Source: Pedobacter montanisoli (GTDB taxonomy: Bacteria; Bacteroidota; Bacteroidia; Sphingobacteriales; Sphingobacteriaceae). From it: a stretch of DNA of 64,000 bases. Positions 17,648 to 26,793 of this stretch are shown piece after piece. The position numbers were made by a program, and so were the translations under genes. The notes beneath the pieces were generated by a model, which was not told the origin of the DNA, did not search any database, and saw nothing but the letters and a program-made list of their open reading frames with translations. The stretch lies in NCBI RefSeq assembly GCF_022809115.1, contig NZ_JALGBH010000001.1, positions 1,612,001-1,676,000 on the forward strand, written 5' to 3'. The first letter of the stretch is position 1, and every line of letters begins with the position of its first letter.

Positions 17648-18637
17648 ATGGAACGTAAAAGAGTTTTAGTAACTGGTGCAGCCGGTTTTTTAGGCTCGCA
17701 TTTATGCGACAGGTTTATTAAAGAAGATTATCATGTAATTGGCATGGATAATCTAATTACTGGTGATCTCCAAAATATAGAACACCTCTTTAAACTCGAA
17801 AATTTTGAATTTTATCATCATGATGTTTCAAAATTTGTGCATGTACCCGGCAAACTCGATTATATTTTACATTTTGCCTCTCCTGCAAGCCCAATTGATT
17901 ATCTGAAAATTCCTATACAAACCTTAAAAGTAGGCTCTTTAGGTACGCATAATCTTTTAGGGCTGGCTAAAGCCAAGGGAGCAAGGATGTTAATCGCTTC
18001 TACCTCTGAAGTTTATGGAGATCCTAATGTTAATCCTCAGCCTGAAGAATATTGGGGAAATGTAAATCCTGTTGGCCCACGCGGGGTTTATGATGAAGCT
18101 AAGCGTTTCCAGGAAGCCATTACAATGGCTTATCATACTTTCCATGGATTAGAAACCCGCATTGTACGTATATTTAACACATATGGACCAAGAATGCGTC
18201 TAAACGATGGGAGGGTATTACCTGCTTTTATTGGACAGGCATTAAGGGGAGAAGACCTGACTGTTTTTGGAGACGGAAGCCAAACTCGTTCATTTTGTTA
18301 TGTTGATGACTTGATCGAAGGCATTTACAGATTGCTGCATTCTGACTATGCAGGCCCAGTAAATATTGGTAACCCTGATGAAATAACCATTAAACAATTT
18401 TGTGAAGAAATTATCAAATTAACAGGTACAGACCAGAAAATTGTTTACAAACCTTTGCCACAGGATGACCCTAAACAAAGAAGACCTGATATCACTAAAG
18501 CAAAGGAATTGTTAAACTGGGAGCCTAAAGTAAACAGAGCAGAAGGATTAAAGATAACTTATGAATATTTCAAATCTTTATCTGCTGAAGCATTAGCAAA
18601 AATAGAGCATAAAGATTTTACGACTTACAATAAGTAG
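17648..18637 (+). CDS. uxs: UDP-glucuronate decarboxylase (UDP-xylose synthase)
   Basis: Short-chain dehydrogenase-type enzyme that converts UDP-glucuronate to UDP-xylose. NAD-binding [10 protein letters not shown] is at residues 9-18 and the catalytic dyad is Tyr148/Lys152 in YDEAK. The decarboxylase-specific segment TSEVYGDP contains Glu121, which separates UXS from plain 4-epimerases. At 329 residues with no membrane domain, it is the soluble form. It is directly downstream of ugd (no gap) and 1 bp before galE, so these three are translated from one mRNA. Confidence 0.94.
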   Translation: MERKRVLVTGAAGFLGSHLCDRFIKEDYHVIGMDNLITGDLQNIEHLFKLENFEFYHHDVSKFVHVPGKLDYILHFASPASPIDYLKIPIQTLKVGSLGTHNLLGLAKAKGARMLIASTSEVYGDPNVNPQPEEYWGNVNPVGPRGVYDEAKRFQEAITMAYHTFHGLETRIVRIFNTYGPRMRLNDGRVLPAFIGQALRGEDLTVFGDGSQTRSFCYVDDLIEGIYRLLHSDYAGPVNIGNPDEITIKQFCEEIIKLTGTDQKIVYKPLPQDDPKQRRPDITKAKELLNWEPKVNRAEGLKITYEYFKSLSAEALAKIEHKDFTTYNK

Positions 18638-18638
18638 G

Positions 18639-19655
18639 ATGAAAAAAATATTGGTAACAGGAGGCATTGGTTATATTGGGTCTCATACGGTTGTTGAATT
18701 GTACAATGCAGGTTATGAGGTGCTAATTGTAGATAACTTGTCTAATTCGAATATCAGAATATTAGATCAGCTATATAAAATAACAGGCAAAAGACACGAG
18801 TTTGTAGAACTGGATTTACAAGATAGTAGAGCGGTTGATGAATTCGCAAAGAATAACCAGGATATTAACGGTATTATTCATTTTGCAGCATATAAGGCCG
18901 TAGGCGAATCTGTTGAACAACCTTTAAAATATTATAAAAATAACTTTTACAGCCTTATTAATCTGCTGGTTGCGTATCCTCAAACCAATTTTGTGTTTTC
19001 ATCATCATGTACTGTATATGGACAGCCAGATACTTTACCTGTAACAGAGCATAACCCTGTTAAAAAAGCAGAATCACCTTACGGGAACACTAAACAAATT
19101 GCCGAAGAGATTTTGGTAGAAACGGCTAAAGCAACGAAAGGTTTAAATGTAATTGCTTTACGCTACTTTAATCCGGTGGGAGCACATGCCAGTGCCTTAA
19201 TTGGAGAGTTGCCTAACGGAGTTCCCCAAAATCTGGTACCATTCATAACACAATCGGCCATCGGTAAAAGAGGTCCGATAAAGGTTTTTGGTGATGATTA
19301 CAATACACCTGATGGTTCGGCCATAAGAGATTATATCCACGTTGTTGATCTAGCTAAAGCCCATGTTGCTGCAATTAAACGATTGGAAGAAGGAAAAGTT
19401 GAAGGCTATGATGTATTTAATTTAGGGACGGGTAAAGGCTCTTCTGTATTGGAAATCATCAATGCTTTTGAACAATCAACAGGAGAAAAGCTGAATTACC
19501 AGATTGCACCACGCAGAGAAGGAGATATTGAAAAGATTTACGGAGATGTAACCAAATCAAAACAGGTTTTGGGCTGGCAAACAGAATTAGACTTGAATGA
19601 AATGATGGCTTCTGCCTGGAGATGGGAAAAATATCTGAAGGAAAATCCTTTTTAA
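18639..19655 (+). CDS. galE: UDP-glucose 4-epimerase
   Basis: Interconverts UDP-glucose and UDP-galactose through a tightly bound NAD. The dinucleotide motif is TGGIGYIGSH at residues 7-16 (the usual form is GGAGYIGSH, so Ile replaces Ala here). The dyad is Tyr148/Lys152 in SPYGNTK, with LRYFNPVGAH and GSAIRDYIHV further on. At 338 residues it has normal length. It sits in the sugar-nucleotide operon and supplies UDP-Gal for exopolysaccharide or LPS. Confidence 0.96.
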   Translation: MKKILVTGGIGYIGSHTVVELYNAGYEVLIVDNLSNSNIRILDQLYKITGKRHEFVELDLQDSRAVDEFAKNNQDINGIIHFAAYKAVGESVEQPLKYYKNNFYSLINLLVAYPQTNFVFSSSCTVYGQPDTLPVTEHNPVKKAESPYGNTKQIAEEILVETAKATKGLNVIALRYFNPVGAHASALIGELPNGVPQNLVPFITQSAIGKRGPIKVFGDDYNTPDGSAIRDYIHVVDLAKAHVAAIKRLEEGKVEGYDVFNLGTGKGSSVLEIINAFEQSTGEKLNYQIAPRREGDIEKIYGDVTKSKQVLGWQTELDLNEMMASAWRWEKYLKENPF

Positions 19656-19656
19656 A

Positions 19657-20223
19657 ATGAAACTTAGTGAGCATCAGGAACTGAAACAAGCTATTTTATC
19701 TTTACCTGTAAAGGAGAAGGATAAGCTTTTGTTGAGACTGGTTGCCAAAGATAAAGTGCTTACAGAACGGCTCCATTTCATGCTTTTAGAAGATGAAAGT
19801 AATCTGGAAGAAAGGGTTGGACATTTGGAAGCAGAAATTAAGGATGTATGTGAAGCTCTACGTACACAACCGAAGTTAACGGCAAAAGATGTGCTGTTGA
19901 GCCTGCGTAAACTCAATAAAGAAATCAATCATTTTGCAAAAGTTACCAAATCAGATTTTGAAGAAATTAGACTAAAACTTCAGGTTTTAAAGCATGCTCC
20001 GTTAAAATTTAAATTCAAACTTTTTTCTTCTGCCAGAAATTATGAACAAACATTGGCTAGTTATGTAGTAAAATCAGTTTTGAATATTCATAAAAAATTT
20101 GTGAAACTCCATGAGGATTTGAGATTTGATCTGACGGGAGACTTTAATGAACTTTTGGAACATATATACCAAAGTGATGCAGCCTTTACGGCTAAAGAAT
20201 TGAAACTTCCCAAAGAAATTTGA
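19657..20223 (+). CDS. Conserved alpha-helical cytoplasmic protein
   Basis: A 188-residue protein with almost only helix-forming sequence: Leu/Lys/Glu-rich, no signal peptide and no membrane segment. The stretch about 40-85 has heptad-like spacing (LEERVGHLEAEIKDVCEALRTQ) and could be a coiled coil. It begins 1 bp after galE and 15 bp before the PHP phosphatase, so it belongs to the operon. I do not recognise a family and give no function. Confidence 0.7.
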   Translation: MKLSEHQELKQAILSLPVKEKDKLLLRLVAKDKVLTERLHFMLLEDESNLEERVGHLEAEIKDVCEALRTQPKLTAKDVLLSLRKLNKEINHFAKVTKSDFEEIRLKLQVLKHAPLKFKFKLFSSARNYEQTLASYVVKSVLNIHKKFVKLHEDLRFDLTGDFNELLEHIYQSDAAFTAKELKLPKEI

Positions 20224-20238
20224 TATTAAAATAAATAC

Positions 20239-20979
20239 GTGTTGTTTAATCTATTTAAGAAAAAACCTAAAGAACCAGAGATAGACTTTAGCACTATTCG
20301 TACAGATATGCATTCGCATATTATCCCGGGCATAGATGATGGAGCTAAAGATATTCATGATTCTATTGAACTGGCTAAAAGATTTATAGACTTAGGTTAC
20401 CGTAAACTTATTGCAACACCGCATATTATGGCAGATTTCTATCGTAATACGCCCGATACCATCAACCGTGGCTTAGATAGATTGAGAGAGGCCTTGCAAG
20501 CTAATAATATTGATTTGGAAGTAGATGCGGCGGCTGAATATTACCTGGACGAGGCTTTTCTTAATAAACTCGCTCGTAAAGAAATATTAAGCTTTGGAAA
20601 TAATTACCTGCTTTTCGAATTGTCGTATATCAATCCGCCATCTAATTTAACTGATATTCTGTTTAAGATACAGGATGCAGGCTTTTACCCCGTTCTGGCA
20701 CATCCCGAAAGGTATTCTTTTTATCATGGATCTATAGAGAACTATCTGCAGATTAAAGAAAGAGGATGCTTGTTTCAGCTCAACACCATAGCTTTAACAG
20801 GTTATTATGGAAAGGGAAGTAAAAAGATAGCAGAAGAACTGGTTGATCATAACTGTATAGATTTTTTAGGGAGCGATATGCACCATACCCGTCATGCAGA
20901 TGCATTAAAAGCCAGTCTGTTTTCTCCGCATGTAGCTAAGCTGATCAATAGCTCACAGTTAAGCAATATATTGCTATAG
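20239..20979 (+). CDS. Tyrosine-protein phosphatase of the PHP family (CpsB/CapC/YwqE type)
   Basis: Mn-dependent PHP-fold phosphatase that in other bacteria removes phosphate from tyrosine autokinases controlling polysaccharide export. Metal-binding motifs are DMHSHIIPGIDDG (about residues 24-36), TPHIMADFY, the LAHPERY segment and the final GSDMHHTRH. No tyrosine kinase gene is next to it here. The likely start is GTG at 20239 or the adjoining TTG; there is no ATG in frame. Length is 246 aa, normal for the family. Its position as last gene of the ugd-uxs-galE operon supports a role in exopolysaccharide control. Confidence 0.92.
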   Translation: MLFNLFKKKPKEPEIDFSTIRTDMHSHIIPGIDDGAKDIHDSIELAKRFIDLGYRKLIATPHIMADFYRNTPDTINRGLDRLREALQANNIDLEVDAAAEYYLDEAFLNKLARKEILSFGNNYLLFELSYINPPSNLTDILFKIQDAGFYPVLAHPERYSFYHGSIENYLQIKERGCLFQLNTIALTGYYGKGSKKIAEELVDHNCIDFLGSDMHHTRHADALKASLFSPHVAKLINSSQLSNILL

Positions 20980-20986
20980 CTATTGA

Positions 20987-22219
20987 TTACTCGTAGCGCA
21001 AAGCCTCTACTGGATCTAATTTTGAAGCTTTTTTTGCAGGATAATAACCAGATACGATACCTACAATTACACAAAGGATAAATCCGCCGATAATAAACTT
21101 CCATGGAATGATAAAACCTCCACCCATAAACATGGAAATGAGGTTGCCTATACCAATGCCCAAAAGAATACCAAATGCACCTCCCAAAAGACAGATTACA
21201 ATTGCTTCAATTAAAAACTGTTTTCTAACTACAGAAGGTTTAGCGCCTATCGCTTTTCTAACGCCAATTTCTCTTGTACGTTCTGTTACAGATACCAGCA
21301 TGATATTCATTAGCGCAATAGATGCACCCAATAAGGTGATTACGCCTATAACAACACCACCAATTACCACTACCTGGAGGTTTTCTATCAGCGTTTGTGC
21401 AATGGCATCACTTTTTGTAATCTCAAAATTATTGGTTTCGCCTACTTTGATTTTTCTTATACTCCTAAAAGTAGAAGTTGCTTCGCCTATAATATTGTCT
21501 ATAATATCACTGCTCGGCGACATTACCGTAATGGTATAAGATGGGTTGGCATTTGCATTGATAAGTTTTGCCTTGAAAAGAGGCACATATACGGCCCTGT
21601 CAACACTTCCTCCCATGCTCGAACCTTTGGTAGCCAGAACACCAATTATCCTTAAGCGGTTATTCCCGGCTGCAATTATTTTATCTACAGCACTCTCGCC
21701 CTTAAATAAGGTTTTAGCAATTTCACCACCTATAATACAGATATTCGGTCCGTTAAGTGCTTCGCTTGCATTAAAGCTGCGGCCTTCTGCAAGTTCAAGC
21801 CCTTGAGCATTTAATCCATTTTCGTCAATGCCTTGTATATTGGTGTTAGGATTGGTTTTCTCATCACCATACTTTACCGTAGAACCACCACTGGCAAATA
21901 CACTTATAGAAACTTTTGCAGGCGTATTAAGACGTTCTTTGAACTTCAGCGCATCTTCATATCTTATCGGTTTATAACTCTTGGGACGTTGTCCGGGGCC
22001 ACCAATTCTGATACCTGTTCCGCGGTTTCTGATTGTAAATGAATTGGCTCCCATACTAGAAAACGCATCAGTCATTTTCTTTTCTATGGCGGCAATAGTT
22101 GTTAAAATGCCTACCAATGCTGATAAACCAATTGCAATGATCAATGCGGTAAGCATAGTACGCAAACGGTTACTCTTTATAGACTGAAATGCTAATCTTA
22201 CGTTTTCGGTATAATTCAT
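20987..22219 (-). CDS. ABC transporter permease, MacB/FtsX type
   Basis: Inner-membrane permease of the type VII ABC (MacB) group, which drives mechanotransmission rather than classic transport. One N-terminal transmembrane helix is at about residues 22-42. A large periplasmic MacB_PCD domain covers about 50-280, and a C-terminal FtsX domain has three helices (about 285-310, 335-362, 373-395) with ERTREIGVRKAIGA between them. No ATPase (MacB/LolD) or membrane-fusion partner is adjacent, so its NBD must be encoded elsewhere. It is convergent with the PHP phosphatase gene (7 bp between stops). Confidence 0.92.
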   Translation of the reverse strand: MNYTENVRLAFQSIKSNRLRTMLTALIIAIGLSALVGILTTIAAIEKKMTDAFSSMGANSFTIRNRGTGIRIGGPGQRPKSYKPIRYEDALKFKERLNTPAKVSISVFASGGSTVKYGDEKTNPNTNIQGIDENGLNAQGLELAEGRSFNASEALNGPNICIIGGEIAKTLFKGESAVDKIIAAGNNRLRIIGVLATKGSSMGGSVDRAVYVPLFKAKLINANANPSYTITVMSPSSDIIDNIIGEATSTFRSIRKIKVGETNNFEITKSDAIAQTLIENLQVVVIGGVVIGVITLLGASIALMNIMLVSVTERTREIGVRKAIGAKPSVVRKQFLIEAIVICLLGGAFGILLGIGIGNLISMFMGGGFIIPWKFIIGGFILCVIVGIVSGYYPAKKASKLDPVEALRYE

Positions 22220-22256
22220 GAGTTAAAGAGGCTATTCAATTTATTGTAAAAATAAA

Positions 22257-22284
22257 AAGTCTCGTTGTTAAGACAACGAGACTT
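22257..22284. terminator. Intrinsic terminator hairpin
   Basis: AAGTCTCGTTGT / ACAACGAGACTT, a 12-bp perfect stem with a 4-nt loop, lies downstream of the minus-strand Fe-S carrier gene with a T-run on that strand. Confidence 0.75.
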
Positions 22285-22306
22285 GATTAAATGTTACAAA
22301 TTATTT

Positions 22307-22660
22307 TTAAACAGAGAAACTGGTTCCACAACCACATGTACTCGCTGCATTAGGGTTATTAAAAGTAAATCCCCTAGAATTTAAGCCATCTTGCCAATCA
22401 ATTTGCATTCCAAGCAGGTACATCTGGTGGGCTTTATGCATAAAAACCTTAATATCATCAATGATATATTCCTGATCTCCGTCTTTTTTTTGGTCAAAAC
22501 CTAAAACATAGTTCATTCCCGAGCAACCTCCGCCTTCAACTCCGACACGTAGTCCAAAGTTGTCAGCAATTTCTTGTTGGCTCCTTAACTTTTTTAACTC
22601 TTTTATAGCCCCTTCTGTAAAAGTTACTGGTGCAAATGTGGTATCAACTGAGTTACTCAT
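22307..22660 (-). CDS. A-type iron-sulfur carrier protein (IscA/SufA/ErpA)
   Basis: HesB/IscA-fold scaffold that delivers Fe-S clusters to apoproteins. The three ligand cysteines are visible: one in GGGCSGMNY at about residue 48 and the pair in the C-terminal STCGCGTSF. I chose ATG at 22660 (117 residues, MSNSV), because the 30 residues upstream of it are Lys/Asn/Tyr-rich and unlike the family. A -7 element TATATTTG lies on the minus strand at 22682-22689, which supports this start. A single gene; which of IscA, SufA or ErpA it corresponds to cannot be settled. Confidence 0.93.
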   Translation of the reverse strand: MSNSVDTTFAPVTFTEGAIKELKKLRSQQEIADNFGLRVGVEGGGCSGMNYVLGFDQKKDGDQEYIIDDIKVFMHKAHQMYLLGMQIDWQDGLNSRGFTFNNPNAASTCGCGTSFSV

Positions 22661-22749
22661 TTTATTTCTATTTACGATTAACAAATATAAATATTTATGT
22701 ACATTTTTGTCCCTAGCTTTATTAATATTACGGTAAATAAACAAATTCA

Positions 22750-23280
22750 ATGAATCTTAATCAGCTTATATTACAGATTGTAGCCATAGCATTAGGTGGA
22801 TCTTTTACAGTCTATATGGGGTATTTATTAATTAAAGGAGATCTTCAGGATTACTTTAAATTAAAAGCAGATAAAAACCAAAACAAAGACCACCAAACTC
22901 TATTATCTTTACGCTTACAAGCCTATGAGCGTTTAACCATATTTGTAGACAGAATCAATCCAGCTAATTTGTTAATAAGACTACATCAACAGGGTATAGA
23001 CATGACTACTTTACAAGCTGTGGCGTTAAATGAGATCAATGCAGAATATCAACACAATATAACTCAACAGCTTTACATTGACGCAACTACATGGAATGTG
23101 ATAAGAAAACTGAAAGATGATACCATTGCGATGATCAACAATGCTATTCATGGTTTGGCTGACGACAAAAGTGGGGTAGATATGAGTAAAAGGATACTCC
23201 AGCATATGAGCAATATTGATGAAAACCCCTATGAACTTACATTGAGCATGTTGAGAAAAGACGTGGCTAAAATGTTCTAA
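22750..23280 (+). CDS. Membrane-anchored helical protein of unknown function
   Basis: A 176-residue protein with one N-terminal transmembrane helix (about residues 5-27, LILQIVAIALGGSFTVYMGYLLI) and a soluble helical remainder. The tail contains repeated amphipathic stretches (LRLQAYERLTIFVDRINP, DATTWNVIRKLKDD). I recognise it only as a Bacteroidota-conserved type. It ends 12 bp before the acyl-CoA mutase gene, so the two probably share a transcript. No function is proposed. Confidence 0.7.
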   Translation: MNLNQLILQIVAIALGGSFTVYMGYLLIKGDLQDYFKLKADKNQNKDHQTLLSLRLQAYERLTIFVDRINPANLLIRLHQQGIDMTTLQAVALNEINAEYQHNITQQLYIDATTWNVIRKLKDDTIAMINNAIHGLADDKSGVDMSKRILQHMSNIDENPYELTLSMLRKDVAKMF

Positions 23281-23292
23281 ACATATTAGAGA

Positions 23293-24840
23293 ATGACAGA
23301 GAAAGAAATAAAAACTACATCAGGTATTGAAATAAAACCTGTATATACTTTTGAGAAAGAGAACAAGGAGTTGCCAGGACAATTTCCGTTTACGCGGGGA
23401 ATACAAAAAGATATGTATCGTGGACGTTTGTGGACGATGCGTCAATATGCCGGTTTCTCAACGGCAGAAGAATCTAATAAACGGTATCATTATCTTTTGG
23501 CACAGGGGACCATGGGGCTTTCGGTTGCCTTTGACCTGCCTACACAAATAGGTTATGATTCAGATCACCAGATGGCTGAAGGTGAGGTGGGAAAAGTGGG
23601 TGTAGCTATAGATTCATTAAAAGATATGGAAATTCTTTTTGATGGAATCGAGCTGCAAAAGATAACCACCTCTATGACGATAAATGCTACAGCTTCTATT
23701 TTATTAGCAATGTATATTGCTTTAGCCAAAAAGCAGGGAGCAGACTTGCAGCAAATTTCTGGGACAATACAAAATGATATATTAAAAGAGTATGCGGCTC
23801 GTGGTACTTATATCTATCCGCCAAAGCCTTCTATGCGTATCATTACAGATATATTTGAATACTGTAGTAAAGAATTGCCAAAATGGAATACCATATCTAT
23901 ATCAGGTTATCATATCAGAGAGGCGGGCTCAACAGCTGTGCAAGAACTGGCATTTACTCTATCTAATGGTAAAGCTTATTTAAAAGCAGCATTAGAAAAA
24001 GGACTTGATATTAATGTATTTGCAAAAAGGCTATCCTTTTTCTTTAACTGTCATAATAATTTCTTCGAAGAAATAGCCAAGTTCAGAGCTGCCCGCAGAA
24101 TGTGGGCGAATATTACCAAGTCATTAGGCGCTACCGATCCAAAAGCTATGATGTTGCGTTTTCATACGCAAACTGGCGGATCTACTCTTACAGCACAACA
24201 ACCTTTAAATAATGTAGTGAGAGTATCGAACCAGGCTTTGGCTGCAGTTTTGGGAGGTACACAGTCTTTGCATACCAATGGTTACGATGAGGCTTTATCC
24301 TTGCCTACAGAGGCGGCAGCAAAAATCGCTTTACGTACGCAACAGATTATTGCTTTTGAGACCGGCGTGACAGAAACTGTTGATCCTTTAGCTGGTTCTT
24401 ATTTTGTTGAAGAGCTGACAGATCAGATAGAGCAGGCTGCTAATATATATATGGATAAAATAGATGTGATGGGTGGCTCTGTTACAGCAATAGAAAACGG
24501 ATATATACAACAGGAAATAGCCAACTCATCTTATCAGTATCAGAAAGAGATTGAAAATGCAGAACGAATTATTGTAGGTGTAAATAAATTCGTTCAGGAG
24601 AAAGAGGAATTAAATGATGTGCTGAAAATAGATGATTCTATTAGACAGGTACAGGTACAGAAATTAATCAATTTAAGAACTGAACGTAATAACGAAGAAG
24701 TGGATAAAGCATTGCAACAGTTGAAAAATGCTGCAAAATCTGATCAAAATCTAATGCCTTTTATTTTGGTTGCGGTAGAGACCTACGCTACGCTTGGTGA
24801 AATAGCAGATACGATGAGGGAAGTGTTTGGAGAGTATTAA
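23293..24840 (+). CDS. Acyl-CoA mutase large (catalytic) subunit, methylmalonyl-CoA mutase family
   Basis: Adenosylcobalamin-dependent TIM-barrel subunit that rearranges an acyl-CoA carbon skeleton. Residues typical of methylmalonyl-CoA mutase are kept: Tyr52 in RQYAGFS and Arg170 in [10 protein letters not shown], which bind the methylmalonyl carboxylate. The segments [14 protein letters not shown] and [11 protein letters not shown] are also conserved. The protein stops at 515 residues and has no C-terminal B12-binding domain, so it must pair with a separate cobalamin-binding subunit not present here. This split form occurs in archaea and many Bacteroidota. Isobutyryl-CoA mutase is less likely, because that enzyme usually has Phe/Gln at the two substrate positions. 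Confidence 0.88.
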   Translation: MTEKEIKTTSGIEIKPVYTFEKENKELPGQFPFTRGIQKDMYRGRLWTMRQYAGFSTAEESNKRYHYLLAQGTMGLSVAFDLPTQIGYDSDHQMAEGEVGKVGVAIDSLKDMEILFDGIELQKITTSMTINATASILLAMYIALAKKQGADLQQISGTIQNDILKEYAARGTYIYPPKPSMRIITDIFEYCSKELPKWNTISISGYHIREAGSTAVQELAFTLSNGKAYLKAALEKGLDINVFAKRLSFFFNCHNNFFEEIAKFRAARRMWANITKSLGATDPKAMMLRFHTQTGGSTLTAQQPLNNVVRVSNQALAAVLGGTQSLHTNGYDEALSLPTEAAAKIALRTQQIIAFETGVTETVDPLAGSYFVEELTDQIEQAANIYMDKIDVMGGSVTAIENGYIQQEIANSSYQYQKEIENAERIIVGVNKFVQEKEELNDVLKIDDSIRQVQVQKLINLRTERNNEEVDKALQQLKNAAKSDQNLMPFILVAVETYATLGEIADTMREVFGEY

Positions 24841-24859
24841 AATTAATGTTAAAAAATAG

Positions 24860-24952
24860 TTATCCACATTAAAAATTTAGGTTAAGCCTATTATGATATT
24901 GCTGGTTAAGTAGTTACAAATTAATTCTAAATTTTATTTTTTTTGTGGATAA
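24860..24952. promoter_or_regulatory. Two inverted perfect DnaA boxes upstream of dnaA (possible oriC or autoregulatory site)
   Basis: TTATCCACA at 24860-24868 and TGTGGATAA (its exact reverse complement) at 24944-24952 flank 75 bp of AT-rich sequence, followed by a run of T before dnaA. Two perfect 9-mers in 93 bp exceed chance in AT-rich DNA. They could serve DnaA autoregulation or be part of the chromosomal origin. Confidence 0.55.
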
Positions 24953-25035
24953 TTTTTTGAATATTCGAGTTCGCAAAAGCGCTCTAATAAGTGCCGCTTC
25001 TTAGGACTGAAAACCAATAAATTATAATAATTACT

Positions 25036-26466
25036 ATGGAAAAAACTTGTACAGAAGTATGGAATAATTGCCTCCAAATCATTAAAGACAATATCCCGAA
25101 CCAAAGTTTTAAAACTTGGTTTGAGCCGATATCAGCTTTAAAATTAGAAGGTAAAGTTTTAACCATCCAGGTACCAAGTTTATTCTTTTATGAATGGTTA
25201 GAAGAGCACTACGTTGGGCTGTTAAGAAAAACAGTAAAAAAGCAATTGGGCGAGGAGGGACGTTTAGAATACAATATCGTAGTCGATAACTCTTCAAGTA
25301 CAGGATCTCCTTACACCACTAACATGCCGTCAAACGGAAATGGAGCAGAAGCTAAAAATCAGTCTATGCCTATTCCGGTAGCCATTAATAAAGATATTAA
25401 AAACCCGTTCATTATACCGGGCCTTAAAAAACTGAACGTAGATCCTCAGTTAAATCCTAATTATACTTTTGATAATTACATTGAAGGAGATTGCAACCGT
25501 TTAGCCAGATCAGCTGGTTATGCTGTGGCTGCAAAACCGGGAGGTACTTCTTTTAATCCTTTAATGATATATGGTGGCGTGGGTTTGGGTAAAACACACT
25601 TGGCTCAGGCTATAGGTAACGAGATTAAACGTAACCTGCCAGATAAACTGGTTATTTATGTTTCGTGTGAGAAATTTTGCCAGCAGTTTGTAGACTCATT
25701 AAAGAATAATACGATTAACGATTTTGTTAATTTCTACCAGGCAATGGATGTGATCATTATGGACGATGTACATAATTTTGCCGGAAAAGAAAAAACGCAG
25801 GATATTTTCTTCCATATCTTTAACCATTTACACCAATCAGGTAAGCAGATTATTTTAACATCTGATAAAGCTCCTAGAGATTTAGCCGGGTTAGAAGAAC
25901 GTTTATTGAGCAGATTCAAATGGGGATTATCGGCAGATTTACAGGTGCCTGATCTTGAAACCAGGGTAGCCATTCTTAAAAAGAAAATGTATGCCGATGG
26001 TATAGAATTACCAGGAGAAGTAATAGAATATGTTGCGCACAACATAGACAATAACGTAAGAGAGCTTGAAGGTGCAATGGTTTCTTTACTTGCACAGTCA
26101 ACTTTAAATAAGAAAGACATCGATTTAGCGTTAGCTAAACAGATGCTTAAGAATTTTATTAAAAATACATCCAAAGAGATATCAATGGAGTATATCCAAA
26201 AATTGGTTTGCGAGTACTTTGAAGTTCCGGTAGAAATGGTGAAATCGCAAACCCGTAAGCGAGAGATTGTACAGGCACGTCAAATCTCTATGTATTTATC
26301 TAAAAGCCATACCAAATCTTCGTTAAAAACCATTGGTGCATTTTTTGGAGGCCGAGATCACTCAACAGTAATCTATGCTTGTCAAACGGTAGAAGACTTA
26401 ATTGAAACAGACAAGAAGTTTAAAGCTTATGTTAATGACATACAGAAAAAGCTTAAAATGAGTTAA
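25036..26466 (+). CDS. dnaA: Chromosomal replication initiator protein DnaA
   Basis: AAA+ initiator that binds DnaA boxes and melts the origin. Domain I (about residues 1-90) has CTEVWNNCLQIIKDNIPNQSFKTWFEPI. Domain II is a Ser/Asn-rich linker (90-130). Domain III carries Walker A GGVGLGKTHLAQAIGNE, Walker B IIMDDVHNF and the sensor-2 region VRELEGAMVSLL. Domain IV has the box-binding HTH with GRDHSTVIYACQTVEDL. At 476 residues it has normal length. Two perfect DnaA boxes precede it. It is followed by a terminator. Confidence 0.98.
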   Translation: MEKTCTEVWNNCLQIIKDNIPNQSFKTWFEPISALKLEGKVLTIQVPSLFFYEWLEEHYVGLLRKTVKKQLGEEGRLEYNIVVDNSSSTGSPYTTNMPSNGNGAEAKNQSMPIPVAINKDIKNPFIIPGLKKLNVDPQLNPNYTFDNYIEGDCNRLARSAGYAVAAKPGGTSFNPLMIYGGVGLGKTHLAQAIGNEIKRNLPDKLVIYVSCEKFCQQFVDSLKNNTINDFVNFYQAMDVIIMDDVHNFAGKEKTQDIFFHIFNHLHQSGKQIILTSDKAPRDLAGLEERLLSRFKWGLSADLQVPDLETRVAILKKKMYADGIELPGEVIEYVAHNIDNNVRELEGAMVSLLAQSTLNKKDIDLALAKQMLKNFIKNTSKEISMEYIQKLVCEYFEVPVEMVKSQTRKREIVQARQISMYLSKSHTKSSLKTIGAFFGGRDHSTVIYACQTVEDLIETDKKFKAYVNDIQKKLKMS

Positions 26467-26487
26467 ATAAAAATGTATTCTCTGATA

Positions 26488-26516
26488 GCCTCCGATTAAA
26501 AATCGGGGGCTTTTTT
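26488..26516 (+). terminator. dnaA intrinsic terminator
   Basis: GCCTCCGATT-AAA-AATCGGGGGC (one G-T wobble) followed by T6, 22 bp after the dnaA stop. Confidence 0.85.
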
Positions 26517-26589
26517 ATGAACCGTAAAAGAGAATAAGGGGGTATCTAAAACTGATTTTTTGTTTTTTCAAAATACCTACTAATTGGTA

Positions 26590-26620
26590 TTTGATTTTGT
26601 AACATTTTTGCTTAAATTAG
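26590..26620 (+). promoter_or_regulatory. Possible promoter downstream of dnaA
   Basis: TTTG (26590-26593), a 19-nt spacer and TAAATTAG (26613-26620) match the consensus except for one base of the -7 box. A 42-codon frame starts 18 bp downstream. Confidence 0.35.
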
Positions 26621-26637
26621 AATGTAGTTAGTTATTG

Positions 26638-26766
26638 ATGATTGAGTCTATAACTAAGAGATCGGCGGAAATAATAAAGCGGTTTAGTAACCTGCTCTCA
26701 TTTCTAAATAACCGATTATTTGAGCTGACTTTAATGTTTTATAAAAATAATAAAATAGTAAAGTAA
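26638..26766 (+). CDS. Possible small basic protein of 42 residues
   Basis: ATG at 26638 to TAA at 26764-26766. The peptide is rich in Lys, Arg, Asn and Leu (MIESITKRSAEIIKRFSNLL...). It lies in the gap between the dnaA terminator and the AsmA-like gene, with a promoter-like element in front. The codon pattern is not informative and it could equally be a small RNA. The evidence is weak. Confidence 0.25.
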   Translation: MIESITKRSAEIIKRFSNLLSFLNNRLFELTLMFYKNNKIVK

Positions 26767-26793
26767 TAGTTATTTTCAGGAAGAGGGCAATTT

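Noticed and set aside
25734..26174. 146-codon frame opposite dnaA
   Set aside because: Antisense to the AAA+ core of DnaA, with no independent support.
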